Position numbers and translations under genes: made by a program | Assembly: GCF_900176285.1 (NCBI RefSeq) | Contig: NZ_FWXF01000005.1 | Coordinates: 62,001-126,000, forward strand | Reading direction: 5' to 3' | Length of the DNA stretch: 64,000 nt | DNA from: Desulfacinum hydrothermale DSM 13146 | GTDB lineage: Bacteria; Desulfobacterota; Syntrophobacteria; Syntrophobacterales; DSM-9756 | Shown: positions 36,613 to 45,338 of the stretch, in pieces | Position numbering within the stretch: the stretch's first letter is position 1 | How the letters are laid out: each line of letters opens with the position of its first letter | The notes under the pieces: generated by a model | Databases searched by the model: none | Seen by the model: only the letters and a program-made list of their open reading frames with translations | What the model was told of the DNA's origin: nothing

Positions 36613-38679
36613 TCAGTTCTCGTCGTCCTGGGTGCAGAAGTATTCGATGGTCTTCTGGGCGCAGGTGGTGCAATAGCCCAGCTTGTGGAGCATGGTGTGG
36701 ATCATGCGGTCATAGAGCTTCTGGTTTTCCTCATTGGTGCGGTTGGCCAGTGCCCCGATGAGGCTGCCAGCACCGGCGATGTCGGACTTCAACCGCACGT
36801 CCGTGACCGCCTTGACCAGTTCCAGGTTGTCCATGAAGTCGTAGTCGGGATCCACGGACATCTTCTGTCCGTAGATCTTGCGAATGGTGGTCCGAAACGA
36901 CTCCTGCTGCTCCCGGGTCTTGAGGCCCAGGCGTTCCTCCACACTGCGCACGTACTTTTCGTCGATCTTGACGGCCTTGAGTTCCCCCGTTTGGGGATCC
37001 CGGTACTTCCACATGCGATCCCGGCCCACGGTGTCCGCATCGATCCCGATGATCATGTTCACATAGTTCATCACGTCCTTGCGGATGGCCTGGGGCTCGT
37101 CCATGTAGGCGTTGAACATCTCCGTGGTGATGCGTTCCCGGTAGAGACCCTTGGCGATCTTCAGATCCTCCAGGAACTTGGCCCGGTCGGAAGCGTCCGG
37201 CACATAATCCAGAATCACCCGTTCGAAGGCCTTGAAGATGTCGTAGGCGAAGATGCACTGGCCCTCGTTGGTCTCCGAGGTCTCCATGGCCAGCTGCAGG
37301 GCCCGGCCCAGGTTGCGCTGTCCCAGGCCCTTCTGGCCGAAGCGCTTGGTGATGTCGGGCTCGTGGTTGAGCTGGTCGATGAGCTCCGCCAAGGTTTTGA
37401 CGCTCTTTTCCCCAGCCACCTCCCCGGCCGCCAGTTTCATGGTCTCCACGGGGGTGAGCTTTTCCGAACGGGGCAGGCGGGACAGCACGGCCATAACGGA
37501 AGCGGCGTAGTTCAGGTTGGGATCCTGATGGAGCCGTTCCTTGGTGAGGGTGGTTTTGGATTCACTTCCGATGGCATAGGCGGTCAGTTTCTGCTGGAGC
37601 TTGTAGTCGGTGTTGTGGGCCACGTAGCAGAGGCGGCACCGGTCCACGATGGGCGCCTCCTCCCTTTCGGCGAGAAAGCGGTTGAATTCCGAATTGTTGC
37701 TGGTGGCGATGATGAGCGTGTCCAAGGGCCAGCGGAAGCCGTCGATCTCGATGTTGCGGTTCTGGATCACGCCCAGATAGACCTGAACCAGGTCCTTTTT
37801 GTTCTTGAAGATCTCGTCGCTGAAGTGGATGCCGCCTCCAGCCACCCGCGCCAGGGCCCCCCGGCGCAGGTCGAACCGGTAGGGGTTGTTGGCATCGGCG
37901 ATGTGAAGGAGCCGTTGGATGGACTCTTCGCCCAACAGGTCCACGGCCGAGGAGGTGATCTTGTCCTTGGCCGAATATTTTCCCGTGAGGGTTCCCAGGC
38001 TTTCGCTCAAAGGGACCGGGACCACCTGGACGAAGGAAAGCATCCGCTCCAGGTCCCCGTCACAGGCTTGACGGATGTCGTTCCAGATGTATTCGCTGCA
38101 GGCGCCGAGGGGCCGGTAGTCGGAAAAGAGCTTTTCCAGCTGTTCGTCGGAAAACCCGGCGGTCTGTTGCAGGAAGGTCTCCGTCTCCCGGCGGGACTCG
38201 AAGAGGTTCATGGCCAGAACCATGGGATCTTCGAAGGTCTGGGACTGGATGGTGGTGATGCGCCCGTAACCCGGCAGGCGTTCGAGACCTGTAAAATGGA
38301 AGGTGTAGCGGCGGTTTTCGGGGCGGGCGAGAAACTGGCGATAGAGGGAACAAAGGGTCTCCACGAAGAAGGTCTTGCCGTTCCCGGGCTCGCCCACCAG
38401 CACGAAGGCCATTTCCCGGGACGACCCCCCCTCGGCGGCGTCCTTGACGAAGGAGACGAAGCTGTTGATTTCGTCGAACATGCCCACCACGGGCTTGGGC
38501 CCCTGGCGAAACACCTTGAAATCGTAGGTGGTCTTGCCGTTGACCACCACCTTCTCGATCCCCGCCCCGTCGTCCAGGATCATCCGGGCGACAGCCTGGT
38601 AGGCGTTTTCGAAGCGCCGGCGACCGTCTCGCACTTGTTCCACATGGTCCATCAAGCGACCTGCACCGTTGCCTTTCAT
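36613..38679 (-). CDS. prkA: PrkA/YeaG-family AAA+ serine protein kinase
   Basis: A 688-residue PrkA protein and first gene of the operon. Start ATG 38679 lies 3 nt after AGGAGAG (further in-frame ATGs upstream lack a site). Walker A VGEPGNGKTFF is near residue 90; then GGGIHFSDEIFKNKKDLVQ, ATSNNSEFNRF and RFGQKGLGQRNLGRALQLAM. The C-terminal PrkA domain shows DVMNYVNMIIGIDADTVGRD and ends CTTCAQKTIEYFC. It lacks the CPxH/CxxC knuckle present in the paralogue at the end of the operon. Related YeaG kinases act in stress and nitrogen starvation. Confidence 0.92.
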   Translation of the reverse strand: MKGNGAGRLMDHVEQVRDGRRRFENAYQAVARMILDDGAGIEKVVVNGKTTYDFKVFRQGPKPVVGMFDEINSFVSFVKDAAEGGSSREMAFVLVGEPGNGKTFFVETLCSLYRQFLARPENRRYTFHFTGLERLPGYGRITTIQSQTFEDPMVLAMNLFESRRETETFLQQTAGFSDEQLEKLFSDYRPLGACSEYIWNDIRQACDGDLERMLSFVQVVPVPLSESLGTLTGKYSAKDKITSSAVDLLGEESIQRLLHIADANNPYRFDLRRGALARVAGGGIHFSDEIFKNKKDLVQVYLGVIQNRNIEIDGFRWPLDTLIIATSNNSEFNRFLAEREEAPIVDRCRLCYVAHNTDYKLQQKLTAYAIGSESKTTLTKERLHQDPNLNYAASVMAVLSRLPRSEKLTPVETMKLAAGEVAGEKSVKTLAELIDQLNHEPDITKRFGQKGLGQRNLGRALQLAMETSETNEGQCIFAYDIFKAFERVILDYVPDASDRAKFLEDLKIAKGLYRERITTEMFNAYMDEPQAIRKDVMNYVNMIIGIDADTVGRDRMWKYRDPQTGELKAVKIDEKYVRSVEERLGLKTREQQESFRTTIRKIYGQKMSVDPDYDFMDNLELVKAVTDVRLKSDIAGAGSLIGALANRTNEENQKLYDRMIHTMLHKLGYCTTCAQKTIEYFCTQDDEN

Positions 38680-39023
38680 GATCTCTCTCCTCATGACCGC
38701 CACGGTGCCCGACGCCGCCTCCGGCGCGATGCCGTCGTCCCCCAAGACAGGAAAGCCGCGGTCCGGGGACCACGGCTGTCACCAACCCGTCAGGGCGGCC
38801 CCAAGCTCCATGGCCCGTGTTTGTTGTTCCTGCTGTGCAGCAACCAATCCAGGATGGGTTCCAACGCGCTTCCTTTCTCCACCAGGTTCACCGATCCGAT
38901 TCCGCAACCAACCCAAACGGCCTGCATTGCCAGGTGCCTTTTTAGCTGAGCAATTTAAGTGCCAAATCTTGCTTTTTTCTGTTGCCACCCGAAAAAACTG
39001 CGAAGACGATCGGGCGGGCGCCT
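38680..39023. other. Leader and promoter region of the prkA operon
   Basis: No gene is supported. It contains the sigma-54-type promoter at 38949-38964, giving a leader of about 260 nt before the first prkA start. I saw no clear inverted repeats for an activator site, which would be expected further right, possibly within the nitrilase gene. Confidence 0.5.
38949..38964 (-). promoter_or_regulatory. Sigma-54 (RpoN) -24/-12 promoter for the prkA-yhbH-spoVR-prkA operon
   Basis: On the minus strand TGGCAC-TTAAA-TTGCT fits the consensus TGGCAC-N5-TTGCW at every defined position with exact GG-to-GC spacing. The predicted transcription start is near 38938. The sequence is AT-rich compared with its surroundings. 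Such promoters need a bacterial enhancer-binding protein, none of which is encoded nearby. Confidence 0.75.
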
Positions 39024-39824
39024 TCACTCATCACGAAAAAGGTCCCGGCGCCCATGTGCCAGGGTGGGGAGCCGTCGGCGCACCTGGGCCACGCGCCGGC
39101 GCGAGATTTGCCCCACCAGGAGCTCTTCTCCTTCCCCGGCGGAAGCGATGGGGACACCGAAAGGATCGAACACGGCGCTCCGGCCGCAGAAGGCGCCGCC
39201 CGTCAGGTTGCAGCCGGCCGTGTAGACGGTGTTTTCGATGGCGCGGGCCCGCAGAAGGGTGAGCCAGTGGTCTTCTTTCAAGATCCCCTGGTACCAGGCG
39301 GACGGCACGATCATCAGTTCAGCCCCCCGAAAGGCCAGATGGCGAAAGAGTTCCGGGAAGCGAAGGTCGTAGCAGATGGCCAGGCCGATCGGCACCCCGC
39401 GATGCAAGAAGATCTCCGGCGGGGCGTTTCCCGGCGTCATGGTCTCGGATTCTTGTACGTTCAGGGCATCGAAGAGGTGCACCTTTCGGTATCGGCCCCG
39501 AAGGGTGCCGTCCGGGCCCACGACCGCCGCCGTGTTGTAGGCCCGCTCGGGATCGTCCGACGGCTCCCACAGCCCGAAGACCACGGTCAGACCTACCCGG
39601 CGGGCCAGGCCGGCCATGCCGTCCAGGAAGCTGTCACTTTCGCGGGCCAGGAGGGCCGGCGATCGGTCCTTTCCCGGAAGGGCCATGAACATCTCGGGGA
39701 AAACCACCAGCGACGCCCCCCGCCGCGCCGCCTCTTCCACTCGATTCCGGGCCGTTTCCAGATTCTCGGCCGGATCCGGCCTGCCTTGCACCTGCGCCAG
39801 TGCCACCGTGAGGAGATCGCCCAT
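39024..39824 (-). CDS. Nitrilase-superfamily carbon-nitrogen hydrolase (omega-amidase-like)
   Basis: A 266-residue amidase with the full catalytic triad: Glu44 in VVFPEMF, Lys114 in RYRKVHLFD and Cys151 in AICYDLRFPELF. The text NTAAVVGPDG and DALNVQESETMTPG agrees with the Nit1/Nit2 and omega-amidase branch rather than true nitrilases. The exact substrate cannot be read. Upstream of, and in the same direction as, the prkA operon, but the sigma-54 promoter separates them. Confidence 0.9.
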   Translation of the reverse strand: MGDLLTVALAQVQGRPDPAENLETARNRVEEAARRGASLVVFPEMFMALPGKDRSPALLARESDSFLDGMAGLARRVGLTVVFGLWEPSDDPERAYNTAAVVGPDGTLRGRYRKVHLFDALNVQESETMTPGNAPPEIFLHRGVPIGLAICYDLRFPELFRHLAFRGAELMIVPSAWYQGILKEDHWLTLLRARAIENTVYTAGCNLTGGAFCGRSAVFDPFGVPIASAGEGEELLVGQISRRRVAQVRRRLPTLAHGRRDLFRDE

Positions 39825-40722
39825 GAACTTCCCCCATCAGCAGTGTTGGTCGCCCGGACGTGGGGACCAGGCGGTTTGTGGTTTGTCAGGTTGACCGGAC
39901 CCCGGCGTGGCGGACCAGGTGGTCCGGAACCGTGCGCTACGAGCGCAAAAAGGAGACTGCCCCCTCGGCGCCCGGTCCGACCCTTGTTTGCAACCTCCTA
40001 TGCGTTGGGTCCAGCCCTTTCCCGTCCTGTCAAACTTTCGGGGATTCTAGCCAATTTTTTGGGGTTTCCGCCAAGATTTCCGGTGCTCGAAAAATATCTG
40101 AACCCACGGGCAATGCGTTGGGATCGGCCCTATCAGCCGCTCTAACGGAAGGCTTGACGGATCAGGATGCATACCTTGAATCCGTCCGATATGAAGTGCT
40201 CATCCCCCCACATTGGCCGATTTGGACTTTCGTGGTCCCCTTTTCCCTGTCGGAAGAGGGGGAAATGGAGGGCAATGAGGGCGAGAATCGCTCCGTTCAG
40301 GAAGGACTCCACCAGAGCGCTGCCGTAAGCGTGTGCGATCGGGGCAAGAGGGTGTGACGATCCTGGCGCTGCAGCCCCCCCACCCTTGGCCTGAAACCCA
40401 GGCGGGCGTTGCGAGACCCACGGTGGGTACCGTCCACTGGAGGGCGCCACAGAAATGACAGTGGCTTTCCCTGGGGCTATCTTCTGACGGCCATAGGTCG
40501 CTGTTACGAAAAGTTGGAAGGGTGGGGCCACAGGATCCAACCTCGAACTGGCGTTGGTGCCGCCGATGGGATTCTCCCGTGCCCGACTCAGGGTCCATTC
40601 ACCCGGCGGTCCTGTTTGCCTCCGGTGGAGATGGGCTCGATGGAAAAGCGGAAGAGGACGTGCGCTTAACCAAACGCATGGCAAAGGCGCGGCCGCATCA
40701 ACAGACGGCCCGTTCCAACGCC
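39825..40722. other. Long intergenic region without recognisable gene
   Basis: About 900 bp where all frames have poor coding character (short, Trp/Pro/Arg-rich translations with no family motifs). No tRNA, SRP RNA, 6S RNA or riboswitch signature was recognised. It may be a decayed gene or host an unknown RNA; base composition is less GC-skewed by codon position than its neighbours. Confidence 0.4.
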
Positions 40723-40755
40723 AAAAAAAGAGGGGTTGGGCGGCCCCAACCCCTC
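40723..40755 (-). terminator. Rho-independent terminator after tRNA-Thr
   Basis: 11-bp perfect stem GAGGGGTTGGG/CCCAACCCCTC (40730-40755) with a 4-nt loop; on the minus strand seven T follow (40723-40729). It starts about 10 bp after the tRNA 3' end. Confidence 0.92.
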
Positions 40756-40765
40756 GATTGATCAC

Positions 40766-40840
40766 TGGAGCCGGCGATGGGATTCGAACCCGCGACCTGC
40801 TGATTACGAATCAGCTGCTCTACCCCTGAGCTACGCCGGC
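40766..40840 (-). tRNA. tRNA-Thr (anticodon CGT)
   Basis: Cloverleaf on the minus strand: acceptor GCCGGCG/CGCCGGC, D-arm GCTC..GAGC, anticodon stem CTGAT/ATCAG with loop TTCGTAA (anticodon CGT at 40806-40808), T-arm GCGGG-TTCGAAT-CCCAT-type, and an encoded CCA. It is flanked by its own promoter and terminator, so is transcribed alone. Confidence 0.95.
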
Positions 40841-40856
40841 TCATCGGACGTGCGGG

Positions 40857-40886
40857 CTTATATCATGCGGTTTTTCAGCAAGTCAA
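40857..40886 (-). promoter_or_regulatory. Sigma-70 promoter for tRNA-Thr
   Basis: Minus strand TTGACT (40881-40886), 18-bp spacer, TATAAG (40857-40862), then a GC-rich discriminator GCCCGCAC as seen at stable RNA promoters. The tRNA begins 17 bp after the -10. Confidence 0.7.
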
Positions 40887-41068
40887 CCCGTTTGTGGCGC
40901 GTGGAAAAGGCCTCTGGCAGGCAAAAAACGGCCCGCCGATTCCGCCCCGTTTCCGCCGTCTTTTCGGACCGAGCCTTCCGGAGCGGACCCAGCCGGCATC
41001 CGTGGCCGGAACGGGTCGGCCATTTCAGTCAGCCCGCCCATCGCCGATTCTGATTCACGAATCACGGC

Positions 41069-41452
41069 CTACGACCGGCAGGCCACGCACTTCATCTCCA
41101 GCAGGGCCCCCTTGGGCAGGGCGCTCACCTCCACCACGGCCCGAGCCGGTTTGTGTTCCCCGAAAAAGTCGGCATAGAGTCGATTGAAGACCTGGAAAGG
41201 TCCCAGGTCCGTCAGGAACACATCCACGGCCACCACGTCCGAAAGGTGACAGCCCGCCGCTTCCAGAACCGCCTTCACATTGGCCAGAACCTGGCGGGCC
41301 TGGGCTTGGAAGTCGTCGCCCACCATCTCGCCCGTTTCGGGCACCAGCGGGATCTGGCCGCTCACGTACACCCAGGGGCCGGCCTGAACGGCCTGGGAAT
41401 AGGGTCCGATGGCCGCAGGGGCCTTGTCCGTCTGCACAAATTCCAACGCCAT
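41069..41452 (-). CDS. ridA: RidA/YjgF family reactive imine deaminase
   Basis: A 127-residue trimeric-family protein that hydrolyses reactive enamines/imines formed by PLP enzymes. It carries IGPYSQAV near residue 15, VYVSGQIPL, the catalytic Arg104 in KPARAVVEV and Glu119 in ALLEMKCVA, matching the active RidA subfamily. ATG 41452 follows AAAGGAGG; an in-frame ATG further upstream adds 27 unconserved residues. Monocistronic, divergent from the glycosyltransferase cluster. Confidence 0.95.
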   Translation of the reverse strand: MALEFVQTDKAPAAIGPYSQAVQAGPWVYVSGQIPLVPETGEMVGDDFQAQARQVLANVKAVLEAAGCHLSDVVAVDVFLTDLGPFQVFNRLYADFFGEHKPARAVVEVSALPKGALLEMKCVACRS

Positions 41453-41605
41453 GGGGGGCCTCCTTTCTCTGCATGTTTCGACCCATCCCGTCATAGCACC
41501 AGAAAAGGCCGTTGCCAAGCGGCGGCGGAGCATTTATGATGCCTTCGTCGTTTTGTTGAAATCTTCATAGGTTGGGACCGATCGGCAAAAGACCTCGAGG
41601 CGGCG

Positions 41606-42808
41606 GTGGCTTATCCCCCCATCACCAAAATCCTCATGTACAGCCACGACACCTTCGGGCTGGGGCACATCCGGCGCACGCTGGCCATCGCCCGAAGCCT
41701 CCGCAAGGCCCCAGCCACGGTCCTGATCCTCACCGGATCCCCCCTGGTGGGCCGTTTCAACATCCCGCGCCGAGTGGACTTCGTGCGCATCCCCGGCATG
41801 ATCAAGGTCACCAACGAACAATACCTGCCCTTGTCCATGAAGCTGGAAGCCACGGAGGTGCTGGAGATCCGAAAGAGGATCATCCTGAGCACCGCCCAGG
41901 CTTTCCAGCCCGACTTCTTCGTGGTGGACAAGGCCCCACTGGGGCTCAAGCGGGAGGTGGTGGACACCCTCCACTGGATCAAGGAGGCCCACCAGGGGTG
42001 CCGCTCCATCCTGGGGCTTCGGGACATCATGGACAGCGCCGCCTCCACGGTCGAAGACTGGGAAGCCAAGGGCATCTACGGGGCCATGGAATCGCTCTAC
42101 GACGAGATCTGGGTCTACGGACATCGGGATTTTTACGACCCGGTCCAAGAGTACGAAATCCCTGAAACGGTGGCCCAAAAGATCATTTTCACCGGCTACA
42201 TTTCCCGGCACGTGCCCAACGCGGCGGAGGTTTCCGCCGTGCGAAAGGAGCTGCACCTGACCCCGCGCCACCAGATGGTACTCATGACCACCGGCGGCGG
42301 CGGCGACGGCTATCCCGTGGTGAACACCTTCCTCAAGGCCTTCGAAACCCACAGCGCGCCCGACGGCATGCGCGCCGTGATCGTCACTGGCCCTTTCCTG
42401 TCGGCCAGTCATTACAAGGACGTAAAAAAGCGCTGCCAGGCCCTGGGCTTTACGATCCTGCGCTTCCACCGGTTCATGGAGGGCCTCATCGGGGCCGCCG
42501 ACGTGGTGGTGAGCATGGGGGGCTACAACACGGTCTGCGAAATCCTGAGCCAGCGAAAGCCCTTCCTCATCATCCCGCGCACCGTACCCCGGGAAGAACA
42601 GCTCATCCGCGCCCAGGTGCTCTGCTCCAAGGGCTATTGCGAATACCTGCACCCGGATCGGCTCACGCCCGAAGCGGTCTACCACAAGGTGCTGCACCTT
42701 CTCAGCAACGACCGGCAGATGTCCCAGCGGGCAGCGGACTTCCCGTTCAAGGCGCTGGAGGTGATCCGCCAGCGGGTTCTGGCACACAGGAAGGAGACCA
42801 AACGGTGA
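41606..42808 (+). CDS. MurG/GT28-like glycosyltransferase
   Basis: A 400-residue GT-B protein. The N-terminus ILMYSHDTFGLGHIRRTLAIA has the GLGH glycine loop; the C-terminal nucleotide-sugar site is MTTGGGGDGYPVV and VSMGGYNTVCEILSQRKP with IIPRTVPREEQLIRA. GTG 41606 is taken as the start, but a start at ATG 41636 cannot be excluded. Acceptor and donor are unknown. First of three consecutive glycosyltransferase genes joined by GTGA overlaps. Confidence 0.85.
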   Translation: MAYPPITKILMYSHDTFGLGHIRRTLAIARSLRKAPATVLILTGSPLVGRFNIPRRVDFVRIPGMIKVTNEQYLPLSMKLEATEVLEIRKRIILSTAQAFQPDFFVVDKAPLGLKREVVDTLHWIKEAHQGCRSILGLRDIMDSAASTVEDWEAKGIYGAMESLYDEIWVYGHRDFYDPVQEYEIPETVAQKIIFTGYISRHVPNAAEVSAVRKELHLTPRHQMVLMTTGGGGDGYPVVNTFLKAFETHSAPDGMRAVIVTGPFLSASHYKDVKKRCQALGFTILRFHRFMEGLIGAADVVVSMGGYNTVCEILSQRKPFLIIPRTVPREEQLIRAQVLCSKGYCEYLHPDRLTPEAVYHKVLHLLSNDRQMSQRAADFPFKALEVIRQRVLAHRKETKR

Positions 42809-44112
42809 ACGATTCCAGAAAGGAAAGCCTGTGGGCCCATCAAGTCCAGGACCGTCTCCCAACGGATGCGTCCCCTGCCCGAACGGGCGTTCTGGGCATG
42901 ATCCTCAAGGGCTATCCGCGCATCTCGGAAAGTTTCATCAGCACGGAAATCCTGCTCCTGGAATCCCTGGGCATCCCCATCCAGATCTTTTCCCTGCGCC
43001 GGCCCCGGGAGTCCTTCACCCACCAAAGCGTCCAGAAGATCCAGGCTCCGGTCACCTACACGCCCGAATATGTGCTGCCTCACTTTCGGACGCTCATGGC
43101 CAGCAACCTGAGGCTGTGGCGCCGTCTGGGCGGACGCTATGCCCGCTGCCTGGCCCGGGCGGCTTCGCGGGCTCTGGAACGGAAAAAGACGGCCACGCTG
43201 CGCCACTTCCTTCAGGCGGGTCACCTGGCCCATCTTCGGCTCATGGACGGACGGGTCACGCACCTGCACGCCCACTTCTGTCACACCCCCACCTCCGTGG
43301 CCCTGTTCGCCTCCGAACTCACCGGACTTCCATTCAGTTTCACCGGACACGCCAAGGACATCTACACCTCCGAACCGGACCAGCTGCGGCGCAAGATCCA
43401 CCGGGCCCGTTTCGTGGTCACTTGCACTCGATACAACGCCCAATACCTCCAGCGGATCGCCGGCCGGCCCGTCCCCATCCACACCATCTACCACGGGATC
43501 GACTTGGACTTCTTCGCCTTCGGAGCGAATCCGCCCCCCGCCCCCCCTTACCGGTTGCTTTCCGTGGGGCGCATGGTGCCCAAGAAAGGCTACGACGACC
43601 TGCTGACCGCCCTCAAGATCCTGGACCAGGAGGGATTGGACTTCACCCTGGATCACATCGGATCGGGGGAAGAGAAGGATCGCATCCGGACCCTGTGCCG
43701 CCGGCTGGGGCTGGAACGACGGGTGAGGTTCCGCGGCACCTTGCCCCACGAAGAGGTGATCGACTACTACCGGCGGTCCCACGCCTTTGTGCTGGCATGC
43801 AAGGTGGCCGAAAACGGCGATCGGGACGGCATCCCCAACGTGCTGGTGGAGGCCATGGCCGTGGGACTTCCCGTCATTTCCACCCGCGTCTCAGCCATCC
43901 CTGAACTGGTGGAAGACGGCGTGACCGGCACCCTGGTGGAACCGGCCCAGCCCGGCCCCTTGGCCCAGGCCATCCGAAAGGTGCTCACTTCCGGACCTGC
44001 GCTGGAAGCCCAGCTGCGCGCCGCCCGGCGCAAGGTGGAAGCGGACTTCGACAACCGCCGCTGCGTTCAAAGACTGTACGAACTCTTTCGGAAATCCCTC
44101 GGCCAGCCGTGA
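42805..44112 (+). CDS. GT4-family glycosyltransferase
   Basis: A 435-residue GT-B enzyme. Residues about 32-60 (GMILKGYPRISESFISTEI) and THLHAHFCHTPTSVALFASEL are typical of exopolysaccharide GT4 enzymes. C-terminal signatures: LLSVGRMVPKKGYDDLLTAL, GTLPHEEVIDYYRRSHAFVL and GIPNVLVEAMAVGLPVISTRVSAIPELV (E-x7-E motif). GTG 42805 follows AAGGAGA and overlaps the preceding stop. The product may build a surface glycan with its two neighbours. Confidence 0.9.
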   Translation: MNDSRKESLWAHQVQDRLPTDASPARTGVLGMILKGYPRISESFISTEILLLESLGIPIQIFSLRRPRESFTHQSVQKIQAPVTYTPEYVLPHFRTLMASNLRLWRRLGGRYARCLARAASRALERKKTATLRHFLQAGHLAHLRLMDGRVTHLHAHFCHTPTSVALFASELTGLPFSFTGHAKDIYTSEPDQLRRKIHRARFVVTCTRYNAQYLQRIAGRPVPIHTIYHGIDLDFFAFGANPPPAPPYRLLSVGRMVPKKGYDDLLTALKILDQEGLDFTLDHIGSGEEKDRIRTLCRRLGLERRVRFRGTLPHEEVIDYYRRSHAFVLACKVAENGDRDGIPNVLVEAMAVGLPVISTRVSAIPELVEDGVTGTLVEPAQPGPLAQAIRKVLTSGPALEAQLRAARRKVEADFDNRRCVQRLYELFRKSLGQP

Positions 44113-45260
44113 AGATCGCCTTCTATTGCCCCAACAAGCCCCTGGATCATCCGGAACCTTCGGGAGACCAGACCATCGCCCGTGGCATCGTCCAGGCGTT
44201 GAACGGCCTGGGTCACGACTGCCGGGAAGCGGCCGTCTTCCGCGCCCGCTGGTTCTGGAAACGTCCGGGAGGCTGGGCGCGGGCCGCCGCCGCCCTGGTG
44301 AAAGCCCTTCGGCTGGGCCGCGCCTGGCGCCCCCACCTGTGGCTCACCTACCACACCTACTACAAGTCCCCGGACGTGATCGGCCCCTGGGTGAGCCGTC
44401 ACCTGGGCATTCCCTATGTGCTCTTCCAGCCCATGTACAGCACCAAGAGGCGCCGCGATCCCAAAACCCGCCTGGGATTTTACCTCAACCGAACAGCCCT
44501 TCTTTGCTGCCGCCACGCCATCACCAACAACCGAAACGACGTGGCGGCACTGGTTCGAATCCTTCCCGCACGGGCCGTGAGCGTGATCCCGCCTGGAATC
44601 TTTCCGGAAGCCTTCCCAAGGGACGAGCGGGCAGGCCGGTCCCTTCGGCGCCATCTCAAGCTGGGAGACCAAGAGCCGGTGCTCATCACCGTGGCCCGCT
44701 TCCGCCCCGGCGTCAAATGGGAAAGCCTTCGGTTTCTGCTGGAAGCGCTCGCCCGGGAGCCTTTGAAGGATATGTATTTCCGCCTCCTCCTGGTGGGCGA
44801 CGGCCCCTTGGAGGACCGGGTACGGGCCGCGGCGAGCCGCTATCTTCCGTCCCGGGTGATCTTCACCGGCCGGGTGGCCCGGACGGATTTGTACCGGTAC
44901 CTCAGCGCCGCCGATCTCTTTGCCTTTCCCGGCATCGAGGAATCACTGGGCATGGTCTATCTGGAAGCCCAGGCGTGCGGCCTTCCCGTGGTGGCGCTGC
45001 GCCAGGGCGGCGTGGATCAGGTGGTGGAAGACACCAGGACGGGCCTTCTGGTGCCCGATCCCGACCCGCACGTCTTCGCCCAGGCCGTCGGCCGGCTCCT
45101 GGCAGATCGTGACCTGCGGATTCGCATGGGCCGTCACGCGCAGCGCTTCGTTCACACCCGGCGAAATCTTCATCGCAACTACCGACACCTGAGTCGGCTG
45201 CTGGAAGCCGTGGCCGCCCGTTCTTTTGAACGACCGGGGCCGTCCGACGCCCCGCCCTGA
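44109..45260 (+). CDS. GT4-family glycosyltransferase
   Basis: A 383-residue GT-B protein. N-terminus MKIAFYCPNKPLDHPEPSGDQ, a Rossmann-like acceptor domain, donor domain VLITVARFRPGVKWESL, VIFTGRVARTDLYRYLSAADLFAFPG and SLGMVYLEAQACGLPVVALRQGG (E-x7-E). GTG 44109 overlaps the previous stop as GTGA. Third of the glycosyltransferase trio; donor and acceptor unknown. The Arg/His-rich C-terminus is unremarkable. Confidence 0.9.
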   Translation: MKIAFYCPNKPLDHPEPSGDQTIARGIVQALNGLGHDCREAAVFRARWFWKRPGGWARAAAALVKALRLGRAWRPHLWLTYHTYYKSPDVIGPWVSRHLGIPYVLFQPMYSTKRRRDPKTRLGFYLNRTALLCCRHAITNNRNDVAALVRILPARAVSVIPPGIFPEAFPRDERAGRSLRRHLKLGDQEPVLITVARFRPGVKWESLRFLLEALAREPLKDMYFRLLLVGDGPLEDRVRAAASRYLPSRVIFTGRVARTDLYRYLSAADLFAFPGIEESLGMVYLEAQACGLPVVALRQGGVDQVVEDTRTGLLVPDPDPHVFAQAVGRLLADRDLRIRMGRHAQRFVHTRRNLHRNYRHLSRLLEAVAARSFERPGPSDAPP

Positions 45261-45338
45261 AGCCCGCCCGATTGCTTCGTCGCGGCCGCCATGTTATGGG
45301 CAAGGGACGACACTTTGGAAGGCGGGATTACGGAACCC

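Noticed and set aside
33735-38679. Sporulation gene cluster
   Set aside because: SpoVR and PrkA occur widely in non-spore-formers; no other sporulation genes are present.
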